Assembly: GCF_023100845.1 (NCBI RefSeq)
Contig: NZ_CP095864.1
Location: 4,340,001-4,404,000, forward strand
From: Gordonia sp. PP30
Lineage (GTDB): Bacteria; Actinomycetota; Actinomycetes; Mycobacteriales; Mycobacteriaceae
Direction of reading: 5' to 3'
DNA: 64,000 nt
Shown: positions 17,262-26,808 of the stretch, piece by piece
Layout of the letters: every line of letters starts with the position of its first letter
How positions within the stretch are numbered: the first letter of the stretch is position 1
The notes under the pieces: model-generated
The model's database searches: none
Told to the model about the DNA's origin: nothing
Seen by the model: the letters and a program-made list of their open reading frames with translations, nothing else
Position numbers and translations under genes: made by a program

Positions 17262-18827
17262 CTACCGGGCGGCGACGATCTCCTCCCCGGCTAGCCGGAA
17301 GCGGCGCGACGGCGCCGAGTCCGCAGCGTCCGGAAAATCGGCCCGGTAGTGGCAGCCGCGCGATTCGGTACGGGCCGTCGCCGCGGCGACGACGGCGCTC
17401 GCGGTCAGGGTCAGGGCGGCGTCCTCGGTGTCGGCCCGCTCGCTCTGTTCCCGGAGCGGAGCGGCGCGAAGGAACTCGGCGGCGGCCGCCAGGCCAGACG
17501 CATCGCGACGCAGCGCCACCCGCGCCGACATCAGGTCCTGCAACTCGGTGCGGTCGGCGGCGGCACGGCGCGCAGGCGCCTCGACCGGAGCGGCGGCGAG
17601 GGGCTCGTCGCGGCGCGCGACCGCGACTCGCGCGGCCCGCCGGCCCATCACCAACCCCTCGAGCAGGCTGTTCGAGGCGAGCCGGTTGGCGCCGTGCAGA
17701 CCGGTGCGCGCCACCTCGCCGGCCGCCAGCAGCCCCTCGATCCGGGTGCGGCCGTGCGTGTCGGTCACCACGCCGCCGCACAGGTAGTGCGCGCCGGGCA
17801 GCACCGGCAGTCGGCCGTCGTCGGTGGACACGCCCGCCGCCCGGACGCCGGCCAGCACGGTCGGGAAGCGGCGCTCGAAGTCCGCGATCGCGGAGAAGTC
17901 GAGGTAGACGCAGGGCGCGCCGGTGCGGGCCATCGCGGCGGTCACCGCCCGCGCGACCACATCGCGGGGTGCGAGATCGCCCAGCGGGTGCACGCCCGCG
18001 GTGACGCTTTCGCCGTCGGCGTCGACCAGCCGCCCGCCCTCGCCGCGCAGCGCCTCGCTGACCAGCGTGCGACGTCCCCGCGCGCCCGGGACGTACAGCA
18101 TGGTGGGGTGGAACTGGATGAACTCCAGATCCGCGACCTCGGCACCGGCCCGCAGCGCGAGCGCGATGCCGTCGCCGGTCGCCCCGGCCGGATTGGTGGT
18201 GGCCGCGTAGAGGTGCCCCACTCCGCCGGTCGCGAGCAACACGGTGGGCGCGTACACGGCCCCGTCGCCGCCGGGACCCGTGTACGCCACCCCGGCGGCG
18301 GTGCCGCCCGGTGCGACGAGGATCCCGGTGGCGCGGGCATCGTCGAGCACCGTGACGCCGGTGCCGTCGAGCGCCGCGCCGAGGGCGGCCTGCACCTGCG
18401 CACCGGTCGCGTCGCCGCCGGCGTGGATGATGCGGCGGACGCTGTGCCCGCCCTCGCGAGTGCGCAGGAAGCGTCCGTCGGGCCCGGTGTCGAAGCGCGC
18501 ACCCCAGCCGACCAGGCGATTCACCGCGGACCAGCCGGCGGCGACTATCTCGGTGGTCGGTTCCTCGGCGGTGAGCCCCGCTCCAGCGAGCAGCGTGTCG
18601 TGCACGTGGAGCCCGACACTGTCCTCCGGATTGTCCGGCTCCACCACCGCGATGCCGCCCTGCGCGTAGAAGGTCGACGTCGACTGCTCGAGCTCCTCGG
18701 GGCGCCACGCGCGGCCCTTGTTCAGCACGACCACCCGCAGCCCAGCCTCCTCCGCGGTCAGCGCCGCCGTCAGCCCCGCCACGCCCGCACCGACCACCAC
18801 CAGGTCGGCTCGCCGCTCACCGCTCAT
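17262..18827 (-). CDS. nadB: L-aspartate oxidase
   Basis: This 521-residue flavoprotein is the first enzyme of de novo NAD synthesis, oxidising L-aspartate to iminoaspartate. The FAD motif VVGAGVAGLTAALTAEEAG, the family hallmark STSTFYAQGGIAV, HAGGDATGAQVQAAL, the helical hairpin region with EGLVMGRRAARVAV, and the C-terminal cap are present. In many actinobacteria nadB sits in a nadA-nadB-nadC operon; here neither nadA nor nadC is adjacent. The ATG at 18827 follows GCAGGGC. The CX5HX3H gene downstream is separated by 113 bp. Confidence 0.93.
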   Translation of the reverse strand: MSGERRADLVVVGAGVAGLTAALTAEEAGLRVVVLNKGRAWRPEELEQSTSTFYAQGGIAVVEPDNPEDSVGLHVHDTLLAGAGLTAEEPTTEIVAAGWSAVNRLVGWGARFDTGPDGRFLRTREGGHSVRRIIHAGGDATGAQVQAALGAALDGTGVTVLDDARATGILVAPGGTAAGVAYTGPGGDGAVYAPTVLLATGGVGHLYAATTNPAGATGDGIALALRAGAEVADLEFIQFHPTMLYVPGARGRRTLVSEALRGEGGRLVDADGESVTAGVHPLGDLAPRDVVARAVTAAMARTGAPCVYLDFSAIADFERRFPTVLAGVRAAGVSTDDGRLPVLPGAHYLCGGVVTDTHGRTRIEGLLAAGEVARTGLHGANRLASNSLLEGLVMGRRAARVAVARRDEPLAAAPVEAPARRAAADRTELQDLMSARVALRRDASGLAAAAEFLRAAPLREQSERADTEDAALTLTASAVVAAATARTESRGCHYRADFPDAADSAPSRRFRLAGEEIVAAR

Positions 18828-18973
18828 CGCCCTGCACCCTTCGTCACGTCGATCACCAGGTTATCGACTCACGATCGAAAACGGCACGATGGTGCCCTCT
18901 CCGCGCACTGATGCGTCGTGACCAGACCGGCAGCCGCGTGCGCGTGTGCACCGGTTCGCTACCCTCGACCGCA

Positions 18974-19503
18974 ATGTCCGACGCCGTGCCGTCCCAGCGC
19001 CGAGCCGCCCGCTGGTGGACGATCGCCACGATCGCCACCGCCGCGCTGGCCGCCGTCTTCTGCGTGGTCCTCCTCGCCGTACACGCCGAATGGCTCGATC
19101 TGCTCGGCTGGCTGGCCGCCTACGTCGGCCTTCTGGTGGCCGGCGGCCTCTGGCTGGCCTTCGCGATCGTCGGCGCCGTCCGCTACCGCGGCGTGGCGGC
19201 TCACGCTGATCGCCCCGATCATCGTGGTCGCGACGACCGCCCTGGTGTTCTTCGAGGTACCCGGCCGGGCGGTCTTCGCCGTCTCCCTCGGCACCCTGAC
19301 CGATGCCGCGCAGGAGTGCGCGGAAGGCGGAAAGTCCTGGCACGGCGCCGTGCGCGTCGACCGCACCCGGCGGATTCATCGACAGCGTCGGCTGGGCCTA
19401 CGTCCCGGACGCGGTCGGCGTCCCGGTCTCCGACCCGAACGACGGCGGCATCAGCTACGCCCACGTGACCGGTGACTGGTATCGCTTCACCTGGCACTTC
19501 TGA
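18974..19503 (+). pseudogene. Membrane protein gene broken by two frameshifts
   Basis: A coherent protein of about 175 residues can be read only by changing frame twice. MSDAVPSQRRAARWW… with two membrane helices runs to VGAVRYR near 19192. The reading then continues as WRLTLIAPIIVVATTALVFFEVPG… with a third helix, to …GKSWHGAVRVDRT near 19367. Finally it continues as GGFIDSVGWAYVPD…GDWYRFTWHF to the TGA at 19501-19503. Both shifts are +1. The product would be a small membrane-anchored protein of unknown function. Two independent shifts mean either a true pseudogene or sequencing errors in GC runs. Confidence 0.7.
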
Positions 19504-19598
19504 CGGCCGGCGTGACCGGCCCGTCGCGCATCCGCCGCATTGACGCAGGTCACGAAAATCCGGATCGGCACGGGCGCGGACTACTATACGGAACGGTG

Positions 19599-20975
19599 AT
19601 GACTGAGAAGCCTGTCGACGACGACGTCCGGGAGCAGTTGCCGGCCGTCTCCGCGGCCACGGAGGTCACCCGATTCTCCTCCACCGCGGCACACGCCGCC
19701 TTCGGGGTCGGCCGGTTCCTGGCGACCACCGCGAACGACCTGATCCACGGCAAGGCGCCGACCAAGAAGAACGTGGCGCACGAGGTGCGCGTGACCTTCG
19801 AGCACCTCGGTCCCACGTATGTGAAGCTCGGTCAGCTGATCGCGTCGAGCCCCGGAGTCTTCACCCCGGCGCTGTCCGAGGAGTTCGAGTCGCTGCTCGA
19901 CCGGGTCCGGCCCGCGTCCGCCGAGGACGTGCACCGCATCATCGCCGAGGAGTTCGGCCAGGGCGCCGACGAGGTCTTCGCGACCTTCGACGACGAGCCG
20001 ATCGCGTCCGCGTCGATCGCTCAGGTCCACACCGCCACCCTGCGCACCGGGGAGGAGGTGGTGGTCAAGATCCAGCGACCGGGGATCGCCGACCGGCTCG
20101 CGCCCGACGTCGCCATCCTGGAACGACTCGCCGGCCTCGTCGAACTGTCCGAGTACGGCCGCATGCTGAGCGCCCGCCACGTGGTGGAGGACTTCGCCGA
20201 CGGCCTCAACGCCGAACTGGACTTCCGCAACGAGGCCGCCACCATGGAGGAATGGTTCGAGTGCCTGCAACCCGGGCCGTTCGGCGACCGGGTGCGGGTC
20301 CCGAAGGTCTACCACGACCTGACCACCGCGCGCGTGATGACCATGGAGCGCATCCACGCGGTCCGCATCGACGACGTCGCCGCGGTTCGCGCCGCCGGGC
20401 ACGACGGCGAGGCACTGTGCCGCAATCTCCTTCTCTCCCTGCTGGACTCGGCGTTCCACGGTGGGCTGTTCCACGGTGATCTGCACGCCGGCAACGTCCT
20501 GGTCGACGACGACGGCAAGCTCGTCCTGCTCGATTTCGGCATCGTCGGGCGGTTCAACGCCCGCACCCGCCGGATCCTGCGCCAGCTGGTGGTCGATCTG
20601 ATCGTCAAGCAGGACTACGAATCCGCCGGCCGGGCGATCTTCCTGCTCGGCGCCGTCCACAAGCCCGGGTCGACGGCCAAGGGCGGCGAGGACCTGAAGA
20701 AGGTGACCGTTCCGCTCTCGACCACCGAGATGGGCTCGATGAGCTACACCGATCTGGGCCGCCAGCTGGCCGCCGTCGCCAAGGCGCACGACGCGCGGCT
20801 GCCGCGTGAGCTGGTGCTGGTCGGCAAACAGCTGCTGTACGTGGAGAAGTACATGAAGCTCCTCGCGCCGCGCTGGAAGGCGATCTCGGACCGGGAGATC
20901 TACGGCTACATGGCCGGAATCATGAAGGAAGCTGAGCGCGACCGCCGCGCCGACCGGGGCGGACAGACCCGGTGA
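19599..20975 (+). CDS. ABC1/AarF/UbiB-family atypical kinase
   Basis: This 458-residue protein is of the UbiB/ADCK family. The signature KxGQ (YVKLGQLIAS), the Ala-rich loop region (EPIASASIAQVHTA), the catalytic HGDLHAGNVL and the metal-binding LLDFGIVGRF are all present. UbiB proteins are ATPases that support quinone or other lipid handling; in actinobacteria, which use menaquinone, the exact role is unclear. The ATG at 19599 lies close to a TATACG element at 19585-19590 that could be a -10. DUF3068 and envelope genes follow on the same strand. Confidence 0.88.
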   Translation: MTEKPVDDDVREQLPAVSAATEVTRFSSTAAHAAFGVGRFLATTANDLIHGKAPTKKNVAHEVRVTFEHLGPTYVKLGQLIASSPGVFTPALSEEFESLLDRVRPASAEDVHRIIAEEFGQGADEVFATFDDEPIASASIAQVHTATLRTGEEVVVKIQRPGIADRLAPDVAILERLAGLVELSEYGRMLSARHVVEDFADGLNAELDFRNEAATMEEWFECLQPGPFGDRVRVPKVYHDLTTARVMTMERIHAVRIDDVAAVRAAGHDGEALCRNLLLSLLDSAFHGGLFHGDLHAGNVLVDDDGKLVLLDFGIVGRFNARTRRILRQLVVDLIVKQDYESAGRAIFLLGAVHKPGSTAKGGEDLKKVTVPLSTTEMGSMSYTDLGRQLAAVAKAHDARLPRELVLVGKQLLYVEKYMKLLAPRWKAISDREIYGYMAGIMKEAERDRRADRGGQTR

Positions 20976-21046
20976 ACGCCGCGACCTAATAGTCTGGACC
21001 CACATGTGGTCCGTACCGACGACCCCTGCTGCTTGGAGCCGAACAC

Positions 21047-22672
21047 ATGAGACGTTTCTGGATGGCGCTGCTGGCCTTTCTCGGGCTCGCATGCATCGCT
21101 GCGGCGATCACCATTCCGACATACCTCGTGCCGAAGCTCAAGGTGGTCCCGCTCGACCTCGACATCACCTCCGATGCGAGCTCGATCGCCAGCGGCGGCG
21201 CCGGTGACCGCTTCCCCGCGGTGATCTTCGACCGCTGCTCCATCGCCAAGTCCAAGGCCGCCCAGCTGCACGTGAACCTCAAGCAGCAGCGCCGGTCGAT
21301 CATCGTGGAGCCGTCGAACGCCGAGCAGGCGACGCTGCAGTCCGCGCAGACCGTGCTGGTGGAACGGATCCGCGACGCCGACGGGCAGGAGAAGACGCCG
21401 AGCGTCGCCCCGGCCGGCGAGGAACGCAAGTGTGACGACGGTCTGCTGACCGCGAGCATCGACCACGTGTCGGTGGACCGGAAGACCTCGGTGCCCAACG
21501 GCAAGGTGAGCTTCCTCCAGATGGAGGCGCCCGCGGACGGCGAGTCGGTCAAGGACGTCTCGGTGCCGCTGGAGAACCGGAAGGGCTTCCAGTACAAGTT
21601 CGGCTTCGGCGTCGAGAAGCGGAATTACTACTACTACGACCTGAACACCCGGCAGGACACCGTCGCCAGCTTTGTCGACGAGAAGACCATCGACGGGCTG
21701 AAGGTCTACCACTTCAAGACCGAGGTCCCCGAGACCGATCTGTCCGACCTGCCCAATCCGCAGGGTGAGGCCGCGCTGGGCACCATCCTGACCATGCCTG
21801 CCAAGTGGTGGGGCATCACCGGCCGCGGCATCAAGCCGAACACCCCGGTCACCATGCACCGGTACGCCTCGGCCGTGCGCGAGGTGTGGGTGGAGCCGGC
21901 CACCGGCACCATCGTCGACGGCCTCGAAGCGCAGCACCAGTACTTCAAGTCCCCCGACGACCCGGGCGACGTCCCCGCCGCGGTGACCGAGTTCCGGATG
22001 GATGCGCTCAAGGCCGACTTCAAGTGGTCCGACACCACCGTCGCCGAGCAGGTGAAGCGCGCCGATCACTACCGCGGCCTGCTGAAACTGGGCGGCACCA
22101 CGCTGCCGATCGTCCTCGGGGTGGTCGGTGCGCTGCTGCTGGCCGTGTGGGGCCTGCTGCTCTTCCGCGGCCGCCGCCGGGGCGATGACGGCACCGGCGG
22201 GGACGGCGGCTCCGGTCCGGATCTCGCCGCGCCCGTCGACGACGATCCGACCGCGGCCGCACCGCAGCCCGAACCCGGGCCCGGTGCGCCGGCCGCCGCG
22301 TTCGCCGCCGCACCGACCGCCGCGGACGAGTACTGGGCGCCACCGGTCCCCGGCGGCGAGCCGGAGATCGACGACACCGTCGACACCATCGTCTTCGACC
22401 ATCCCCTCGAACCGGCGGCGCCGGCCGACGAGTTCCGTCCGCTGGACAATCCCATCGCGGCGATCCCGGTGGACCTGCCGCCGGAGGAGCCGACCGTCAT
22501 CGTGCCGATCGAGGACTTCGTCATCGACACGTCCGTCTTCCAGCGGCCCGCGTACGACGCACCGGCGGCCTACACCGAGCCGCTCGCCTTCGGCGAACCG
22601 CTCGCGCCGGAGGAGCCGACGGCCTACGACACCCCGGAGACCGACCAGCACGGCAGGCACGAGCGCCCGTAG
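21047..22672 (+). CDS. DUF3068 (PorA-like) envelope protein
   Basis: This is a 541-residue protein with an N-terminal hydrophobic anchor (residues 5-28, MALLAFLGLACIAAAITIPTY) and a large extracytoplasmic domain of about 320 residues with the DUF3068 pattern. A second membrane helix follows near 350-375 (LPIVLGVVGALLLAVWGLLLF). The cytoplasmic tail of about 165 residues is acidic and rich in Pro and Ala. DUF3068 proteins are restricted to mycolic-acid actinobacteria and are annotated as porin PorA family, but their role is not established. The tail is longer than usual. The gene ends at a strong hairpin. Confidence 0.85.
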   Translation: MRRFWMALLAFLGLACIAAAITIPTYLVPKLKVVPLDLDITSDASSIASGGAGDRFPAVIFDRCSIAKSKAAQLHVNLKQQRRSIIVEPSNAEQATLQSAQTVLVERIRDADGQEKTPSVAPAGEERKCDDGLLTASIDHVSVDRKTSVPNGKVSFLQMEAPADGESVKDVSVPLENRKGFQYKFGFGVEKRNYYYYDLNTRQDTVASFVDEKTIDGLKVYHFKTEVPETDLSDLPNPQGEAALGTILTMPAKWWGITGRGIKPNTPVTMHRYASAVREVWVEPATGTIVDGLEAQHQYFKSPDDPGDVPAAVTEFRMDALKADFKWSDTTVAEQVKRADHYRGLLKLGGTTLPIVLGVVGALLLAVWGLLLFRGRRRGDDGTGGDGGSGPDLAAPVDDDPTAAAPQPEPGPGAPAAAFAAAPTAADEYWAPPVPGGEPEIDDTVDTIVFDHPLEPAAPADEFRPLDNPIAAIPVDLPPEEPTVIVPIEDFVIDTSVFQRPAYDAPAAYTEPLAFGEPLAPEEPTAYDTPETDQHGRHERP

Positions 22673-22677
22673 CCGCG

Positions 22678-22716
22678 GTCGAGAGGCCACGGTCCCGGGG
22701 ACCGCGGCCTCTCGAC
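22678..22716. terminator. Bidirectional hairpin between convergent genes
   Basis: The arms GTCGAGAGGCC and GGCCTCTCGAC, with further pairing inside, lie between the DUF3068 stop and the stop of the minus-strand flavoprotein. The position suits termination in both directions. Confidence 0.75.
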
Positions 22717-22729
22717 GTGCCGCTCCGGA

Positions 22730-24433
22730 TCAGGAGCGGCGCGCCACCGCCCGCCCGGCCGCCCGGCCGGAGAAGATGCAGCCGCCGAGGAAGGTTCCTT
22801 CCAGCGCGTTGTAGCCGTGCACGCCGCCGCCGCCGAAACCGGCGACCTCGCCGGCCGCGTACAGCCCGGGGAACGGATTCCCGTCGGGCCGCATCACCTG
22901 GGCGTCGAGGTTGGTCTCCAGCCCGCCCAGGGTCTTGCGGGTGAGGATGTTGAGGCGCACGGCGATCAGCGGCCCGCACTCGGGGTCGAGGATGCGGTGC
23001 GGCTTGGCGACGCGGGTGATCTTGTCACCGGCGTAGTTGCGCGCGTTGTGGATCGCCATGATCTGCGCGTCCTTGGCGTAGCCGTTCTCCACCTGCGTGT
23101 CGCGTGCGGAGATGGTGCGCTCGAGTTCCTGCAGGTCGATGTGCCCGCCCCGGCCGATCTCGTTCATCCCGGCGACCAGTTCCGGCAGGGTGTCGCGCAC
23201 CACGAAGTCGATGCCGTGATCCAGGAAGTCCTGCACCGGTCCCGGCGCCCCCTTCGCCAGCCGGCTCTTCGCGGCGGCGGTGAGCGACTTCCCGGTCAGA
23301 TCGGGGTTCTGCTCCGAACCGGACAGCGCGAACTCCTTCGCGATGATGTCGCCGGTGAGGACGAACCAGGAGTAGTCGTACCCGGTCGCGAGGATCGCCT
23401 TCATCGTGGCGTTGGTGTCGAAGCCCGGAAAATTCGGGGCGGACAGCCGATTGCCGTCGGCGTCGAGCCACAGCGACGACGGCCCCGGGATGATGCGGAT
23501 CGCGTGATCGGTCCAGATCGGATCCCAATTGTGGATGCCCTCGGTGTAATGCCACATGCGGTCGCGGTTCACCAGATTGGCCCCGGCACCCTCGGCGATC
23601 TTCAGCATGCGGCCGTCGACGTAGTCCGGGACGCCGGCGATCATGTGCTCGGGCACCGGTCCGAGCCGCTCCACGGGCCAGTTCTCCCGGACCATCTCGT
23701 GATTGTGACCTATCCCACCGGTCGTGACGATCACCGCCGGAGCACGCAGTTCGAACTCCCCGGTCTCGACACGGGAACTCGGGGTCCCGCGCTCGGTGTC
23801 GGTCGGTTCGAGCACCGCACCGCGGACGCCGACCACCACCCCGTCGCCCGCGTCCGGCGCACCGGGTTCGCGGCCCTCGACGATCAACTCGTCGACGCGA
23901 TGGCGGAAGGCGAACTCGACGAGCCCCGCGCGCTCGGCCGCCAGCACCGGTTCGGCGAAGACCCGGACCACCTCGGGGCCGGTGCCCCAGGTGATGTGGA
24001 AGCGCGGCACCGAGTTGCCGTGGCCGTCCGCGAATCCGCCGCCCCGCTCGGCCCAGCCGACCACCGGGGTGAACTTGAGACCGAGATCACGCAGGTACTG
24101 GCGTTTTTCCGTCGCGGCGAAGTCGACATAGGCGCGCGCCCACTGGCGCGGCCAGTAGTCCTCGTCCTCGCGGTCGAAGCCGGCCGAGCCGAGCCAGTCC
24201 TGCAGGGCGAGTTCCGGCGAGTCCTTGATGCCCAGCCGCCGCTGCTCGGGACTGTCGACCAGGAAGATGCCGCCGAGCGACCAGAACGCCTGCCCGCCCA
24301 GATTGTTCCGGTTCTCCTGATCGACGACGAGCACTCGCTTACCCGCCTGCACCAACTCGTAGGTCGCCACCAGGCCCGCCAGCCCGGAACCGACGACGAT
24401 CGCATCGGCTTGTCTCTGTTCGCCCACGGCCAT
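22730..24433 (-). CDS. FAD-binding dehydrogenase (Rv0785-like)
   Basis: This flavoprotein of about 567 residues is of the fumarate reductase/KstD superfamily. It has AIVVGSGLAGLVATYELVQAGKRVLVVDQE at the start and NNLGGQAFWSLGGIF after it. The C-terminal flavin site is FPGLYAAGEVAGFGGGGVHGYNALEGTFLGGCIFSGR. It matches the conserved mycobacterial FAD-binding dehydrogenases annotated like Rv0785, whose substrate is not established. GGGGAAGGA lies immediately before the ATG at 24433; it would space better for the GTG at 24427, so the start is uncertain by two codons. No KstR-like site is seen upstream. Confidence 0.85.
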   Translation of the reverse strand: MAVGEQRQADAIVVGSGLAGLVATYELVQAGKRVLVVDQENRNNLGGQAFWSLGGIFLVDSPEQRRLGIKDSPELALQDWLGSAGFDREDEDYWPRQWARAYVDFAATEKRQYLRDLGLKFTPVVGWAERGGGFADGHGNSVPRFHITWGTGPEVVRVFAEPVLAAERAGLVEFAFRHRVDELIVEGREPGAPDAGDGVVVGVRGAVLEPTDTERGTPSSRVETGEFELRAPAVIVTTGGIGHNHEMVRENWPVERLGPVPEHMIAGVPDYVDGRMLKIAEGAGANLVNRDRMWHYTEGIHNWDPIWTDHAIRIIPGPSSLWLDADGNRLSAPNFPGFDTNATMKAILATGYDYSWFVLTGDIIAKEFALSGSEQNPDLTGKSLTAAAKSRLAKGAPGPVQDFLDHGIDFVVRDTLPELVAGMNEIGRGGHIDLQELERTISARDTQVENGYAKDAQIMAIHNARNYAGDKITRVAKPHRILDPECGPLIAVRLNILTRKTLGGLETNLDAQVMRPDGNPFPGLYAAGEVAGFGGGGVHGYNALEGTFLGGCIFSGRAAGRAVARRS

Positions 24434-24665
24434 TCCTTCCCCGAACTTCTGCGCCACCACTGTGTCTCATCGCACAGCCTATCCACTGTCCGGCGGTGTC
24501 CGGCCCTTTGCTTGGCCGTTATCGGTCCGTTATTCTTCGACTCGAGCGAAATCCCGGGCCCTAGTACCCTGTGGAAGCACGCCCGAGGGGCGCGCTCGAA
24601 ACTTCGGGGGTTTCGCACCGATACGACCGCGGCCGGCGTCGGCCAAGATCGCCAAAGGATTGTCT

Positions 24666-25631
24666 ATGTTCTCCAGCGCCCGTAAGCGCTTGCTCGCCGT
24701 CGCCCTGGCCACGGCTACCGCGCTCGGCGGCGCGGCCGCCGTCGCGCCGCACGCCGAGGCCCGCGGCTCCTGCCCCGGCAGCGTCGAGCGTGTCCACTCG
24801 GCCGCCATGCACCGCGCGGTCCCCGTCTGCATCATCAGCGCGGGCGGCAACAACAAGCCCACGCTGTACCTGCTCGACGGCCTGCGCGCCCCGAACAACA
24901 GCAGCGGCTGGCTGCTCGAGACCGACGTCGCGCAGTGGATGCGCGGCAAGGGCACCAACGTCGCCATTCCGTTCGGCGGCGGCGGCAGCTTCTACGCCGA
25001 CTGGGAGCAGCGCGATCCGCACCTCGGCCTGAACAAGTGGGAGACCTTCCTCACCCGCGAGCTGCCGGCGTACATGAAGAAGAACCACGGTTCGGACAAC
25101 CGCCGCAACGGCATCGCCGGCCTGTCGATGTCGGGCACCGCGGCCCTGAACCTGGCCTCGCGCCACCCGCAGTTCTACAAGGCCGTCGCGTCGTACTCGG
25201 GCTACCCGACCGTGACCATGCCCGGCTTCAACCAGGGCATTCAGGCCTCGGTCGCCGAGATGGGCGGCAACCCGACCAACATGTGGGGCATCTGGCCCGC
25301 CGGCGAATGGGCCGCCAACGACCCGTTCCTGACCGCGGGCAACCTCGCCGGTCACCGCGTCTACGTGTCCTCGGGCACCGGCGTCGGCAGCCGCTACGAC
25401 TCCTCGCTGACCCCGGGCAACCCCGGCTTCAACCCGGTGAAGTTCGCGCAGATGGTGCCACTGGAGGTCGCCGCGTCGACGTCGAGCCAGCTGTACATCG
25501 CGCGTATCGCAACCGTGCCGGGCGTGCGTCTGACCACTCACATCACGCCGGACGGCGCGCACTGGTGGGACTACTGGCAGGCCCGTTTCAAGGAGTCCTG
25601 GGCCACCACCTTCCGCCCCGCGTTCTTCTGA
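24666..25631 (+). CDS. Secreted antigen-85-family mycolyltransferase
   Basis: This 321-residue exported alpha/beta-hydrolase transfers mycolic acids onto trehalose or arabinogalactan in the cell envelope. It has a signal peptide (MFSSARKRLLAVALATATALGGAAAVAPHAEA) and the nucleophile Ser154 in GLSMSG. The C-terminal catalytic His299 lies in DGAHWWDYW, typical of Ag85 and corynebacterial Cmt proteins. The length agrees with the family core without an extra C-terminal domain. AAAGGA precedes the ATG. The 5' region of about 230 bp is shared with the divergent flavoprotein gene. A hairpin follows the stop. Confidence 0.93.
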   Translation: MFSSARKRLLAVALATATALGGAAAVAPHAEARGSCPGSVERVHSAAMHRAVPVCIISAGGNNKPTLYLLDGLRAPNNSSGWLLETDVAQWMRGKGTNVAIPFGGGGSFYADWEQRDPHLGLNKWETFLTRELPAYMKKNHGSDNRRNGIAGLSMSGTAALNLASRHPQFYKAVASYSGYPTVTMPGFNQGIQASVAEMGGNPTNMWGIWPAGEWAANDPFLTAGNLAGHRVYVSSGTGVGSRYDSSLTPGNPGFNPVKFAQMVPLEVAASTSSQLYIARIATVPGVRLTTHITPDGAHWWDYWQARFKESWATTFRPAFF

Positions 25632-25652
25632 TCGCGACGCATGACCAACGAC

Positions 25653-25698
25653 ACGGCCGAGGCCGGGCAATCCGTAGTGATTGCCCGGCCTCGGCCGT
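25653..25698. terminator. Hairpin after the mycolyltransferase gene
   Basis: The arms ACGGCCGAGGCCGGGCAATC and GATTGCCCGGCCTCGGCCGT pair perfectly around CGTAGT or similar, 21 bp after the stop. It separates the mycolyltransferase from the DyP-encapsulin operon. Confidence 0.75.
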
Positions 25699-25730
25699 TC
25701 CGCGGGTCGTACTGGCGATAGGCTGGGGTC

Positions 25731-26759
25731 ATGGCAGCCGGGCAGACCATCCTCACCGTGAAGTCCAAATACGCGATCTTTCTGACCCTCTGTATCGAAC
25801 CGGGCGGCGAGGACCGGGTCCGGGACACCCTGGAAGGAATCTCCGGCCGCGTCCGGTCGGTGGGTTCGCGGAATCCGGATGCGCGCCTGACCGTCGTCAC
25901 CGGCATCGGCTCGGATGCCTGGGACCGGCTGTTCGCCGGCGCCCGCCCCAAACTGCTGCGCCCGTTCAAGGGTTACGTGGGCGAGGTGCACACGGCTCCG
26001 GCCACGCCCGGCGACATCCTGCTGCACATCAAGGCCCAGACGATGGACGTCTGCTACGAGGTCGGCCAGCTGCTGACCGCCGACTTCGGGGACTCCGTGC
26101 GCACCATCGAGGAGATTCACGGCTTCCGGTACTTCGACCTGCGTGACCTGACCGGTTTCGTCGACGGCACCGAGAATCCGGAGGGCCAGGCCGCCGTCGA
26201 CACGATCCAGGTCGATCCGGCCGACGATCCGGCCTTCGCCGGCGGCAGCTACATCACGGTCCAGCGCTACGAGACCGATATGGCCAAGTGGAACGGCCTC
26301 ACCGTCGAACAGCAGGAAAACGTCTTCGGCCGCAGTAAGTCGGAGAACGTGGAGATGGACGACGACGTCAAGCCGATGAACGCGCACATCGCGGTGAACC
26401 AGGTGAACGACGCCGAGGGCAACCAGCTGCAGATCGTGCGCGACAACATGCCGTACGGCGATGCCTCCGGCACCGGCGTGAAGGGCACCTACTACATCGC
26501 GTACTCCAAGACCCCGGACGTCACCGACACCATGCTGGAGAAGATGTTCATCGGCGATCCGCCCGGCAACTACGACGCGCTGCTCGACTTCACCACCGCG
26601 GTGACCGGTTGTGAGTTCTTCGCACCGTGCGCCGACTTCCTCGACGCCCTGCCGCCGGCCCCGGCGACCACCCCGGCGCCGCCCGCCGAACCCGCACCGG
26701 CCGCACCGGTCCGGCCCGCCGACGGCTCGCTCGGCATCGGCAGCCTCCGCCGCCGGTGA
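25731..26759 (+). CDS. DyP-type haem peroxidase, encapsulin cargo
   Basis: This is a 342-residue dye-decolourising peroxidase. The family motif GxxDG is present as GFVDGTENP, with the catalytic Asp; the proximal haem region is NAHIAVNQVNDAEGNQLQIVRDNMPYG. After a flexible linker rich in Pro and Ala, residues about 331-342 (DGSLGIGSLRRR) form an encapsulin-loading peptide of the SLxIGSL type. The enzyme is therefore packaged inside the capsid encoded next. The role is oxidative-stress or peroxide handling; physiological substrates of such DyPs are uncertain. The operon is likely transcribed from the short gap after the preceding hairpin. Confidence 0.95.
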   Translation: MAAGQTILTVKSKYAIFLTLCIEPGGEDRVRDTLEGISGRVRSVGSRNPDARLTVVTGIGSDAWDRLFAGARPKLLRPFKGYVGEVHTAPATPGDILLHIKAQTMDVCYEVGQLLTADFGDSVRTIEEIHGFRYFDLRDLTGFVDGTENPEGQAAVDTIQVDPADDPAFAGGSYITVQRYETDMAKWNGLTVEQQENVFGRSKSENVEMDDDVKPMNAHIAVNQVNDAEGNQLQIVRDNMPYGDASGTGVKGTYYIAYSKTPDVTDTMLEKMFIGDPPGNYDALLDFTTAVTGCEFFAPCADFLDALPPAPATTPAPPAEPAPAAPVRPADGSLGIGSLRRR

Positions 26760-26808
26760 CCGCGGCGCCTCCCGAACACCCGTCTACCCGATCAACCCAG
26801 GAGTACCG

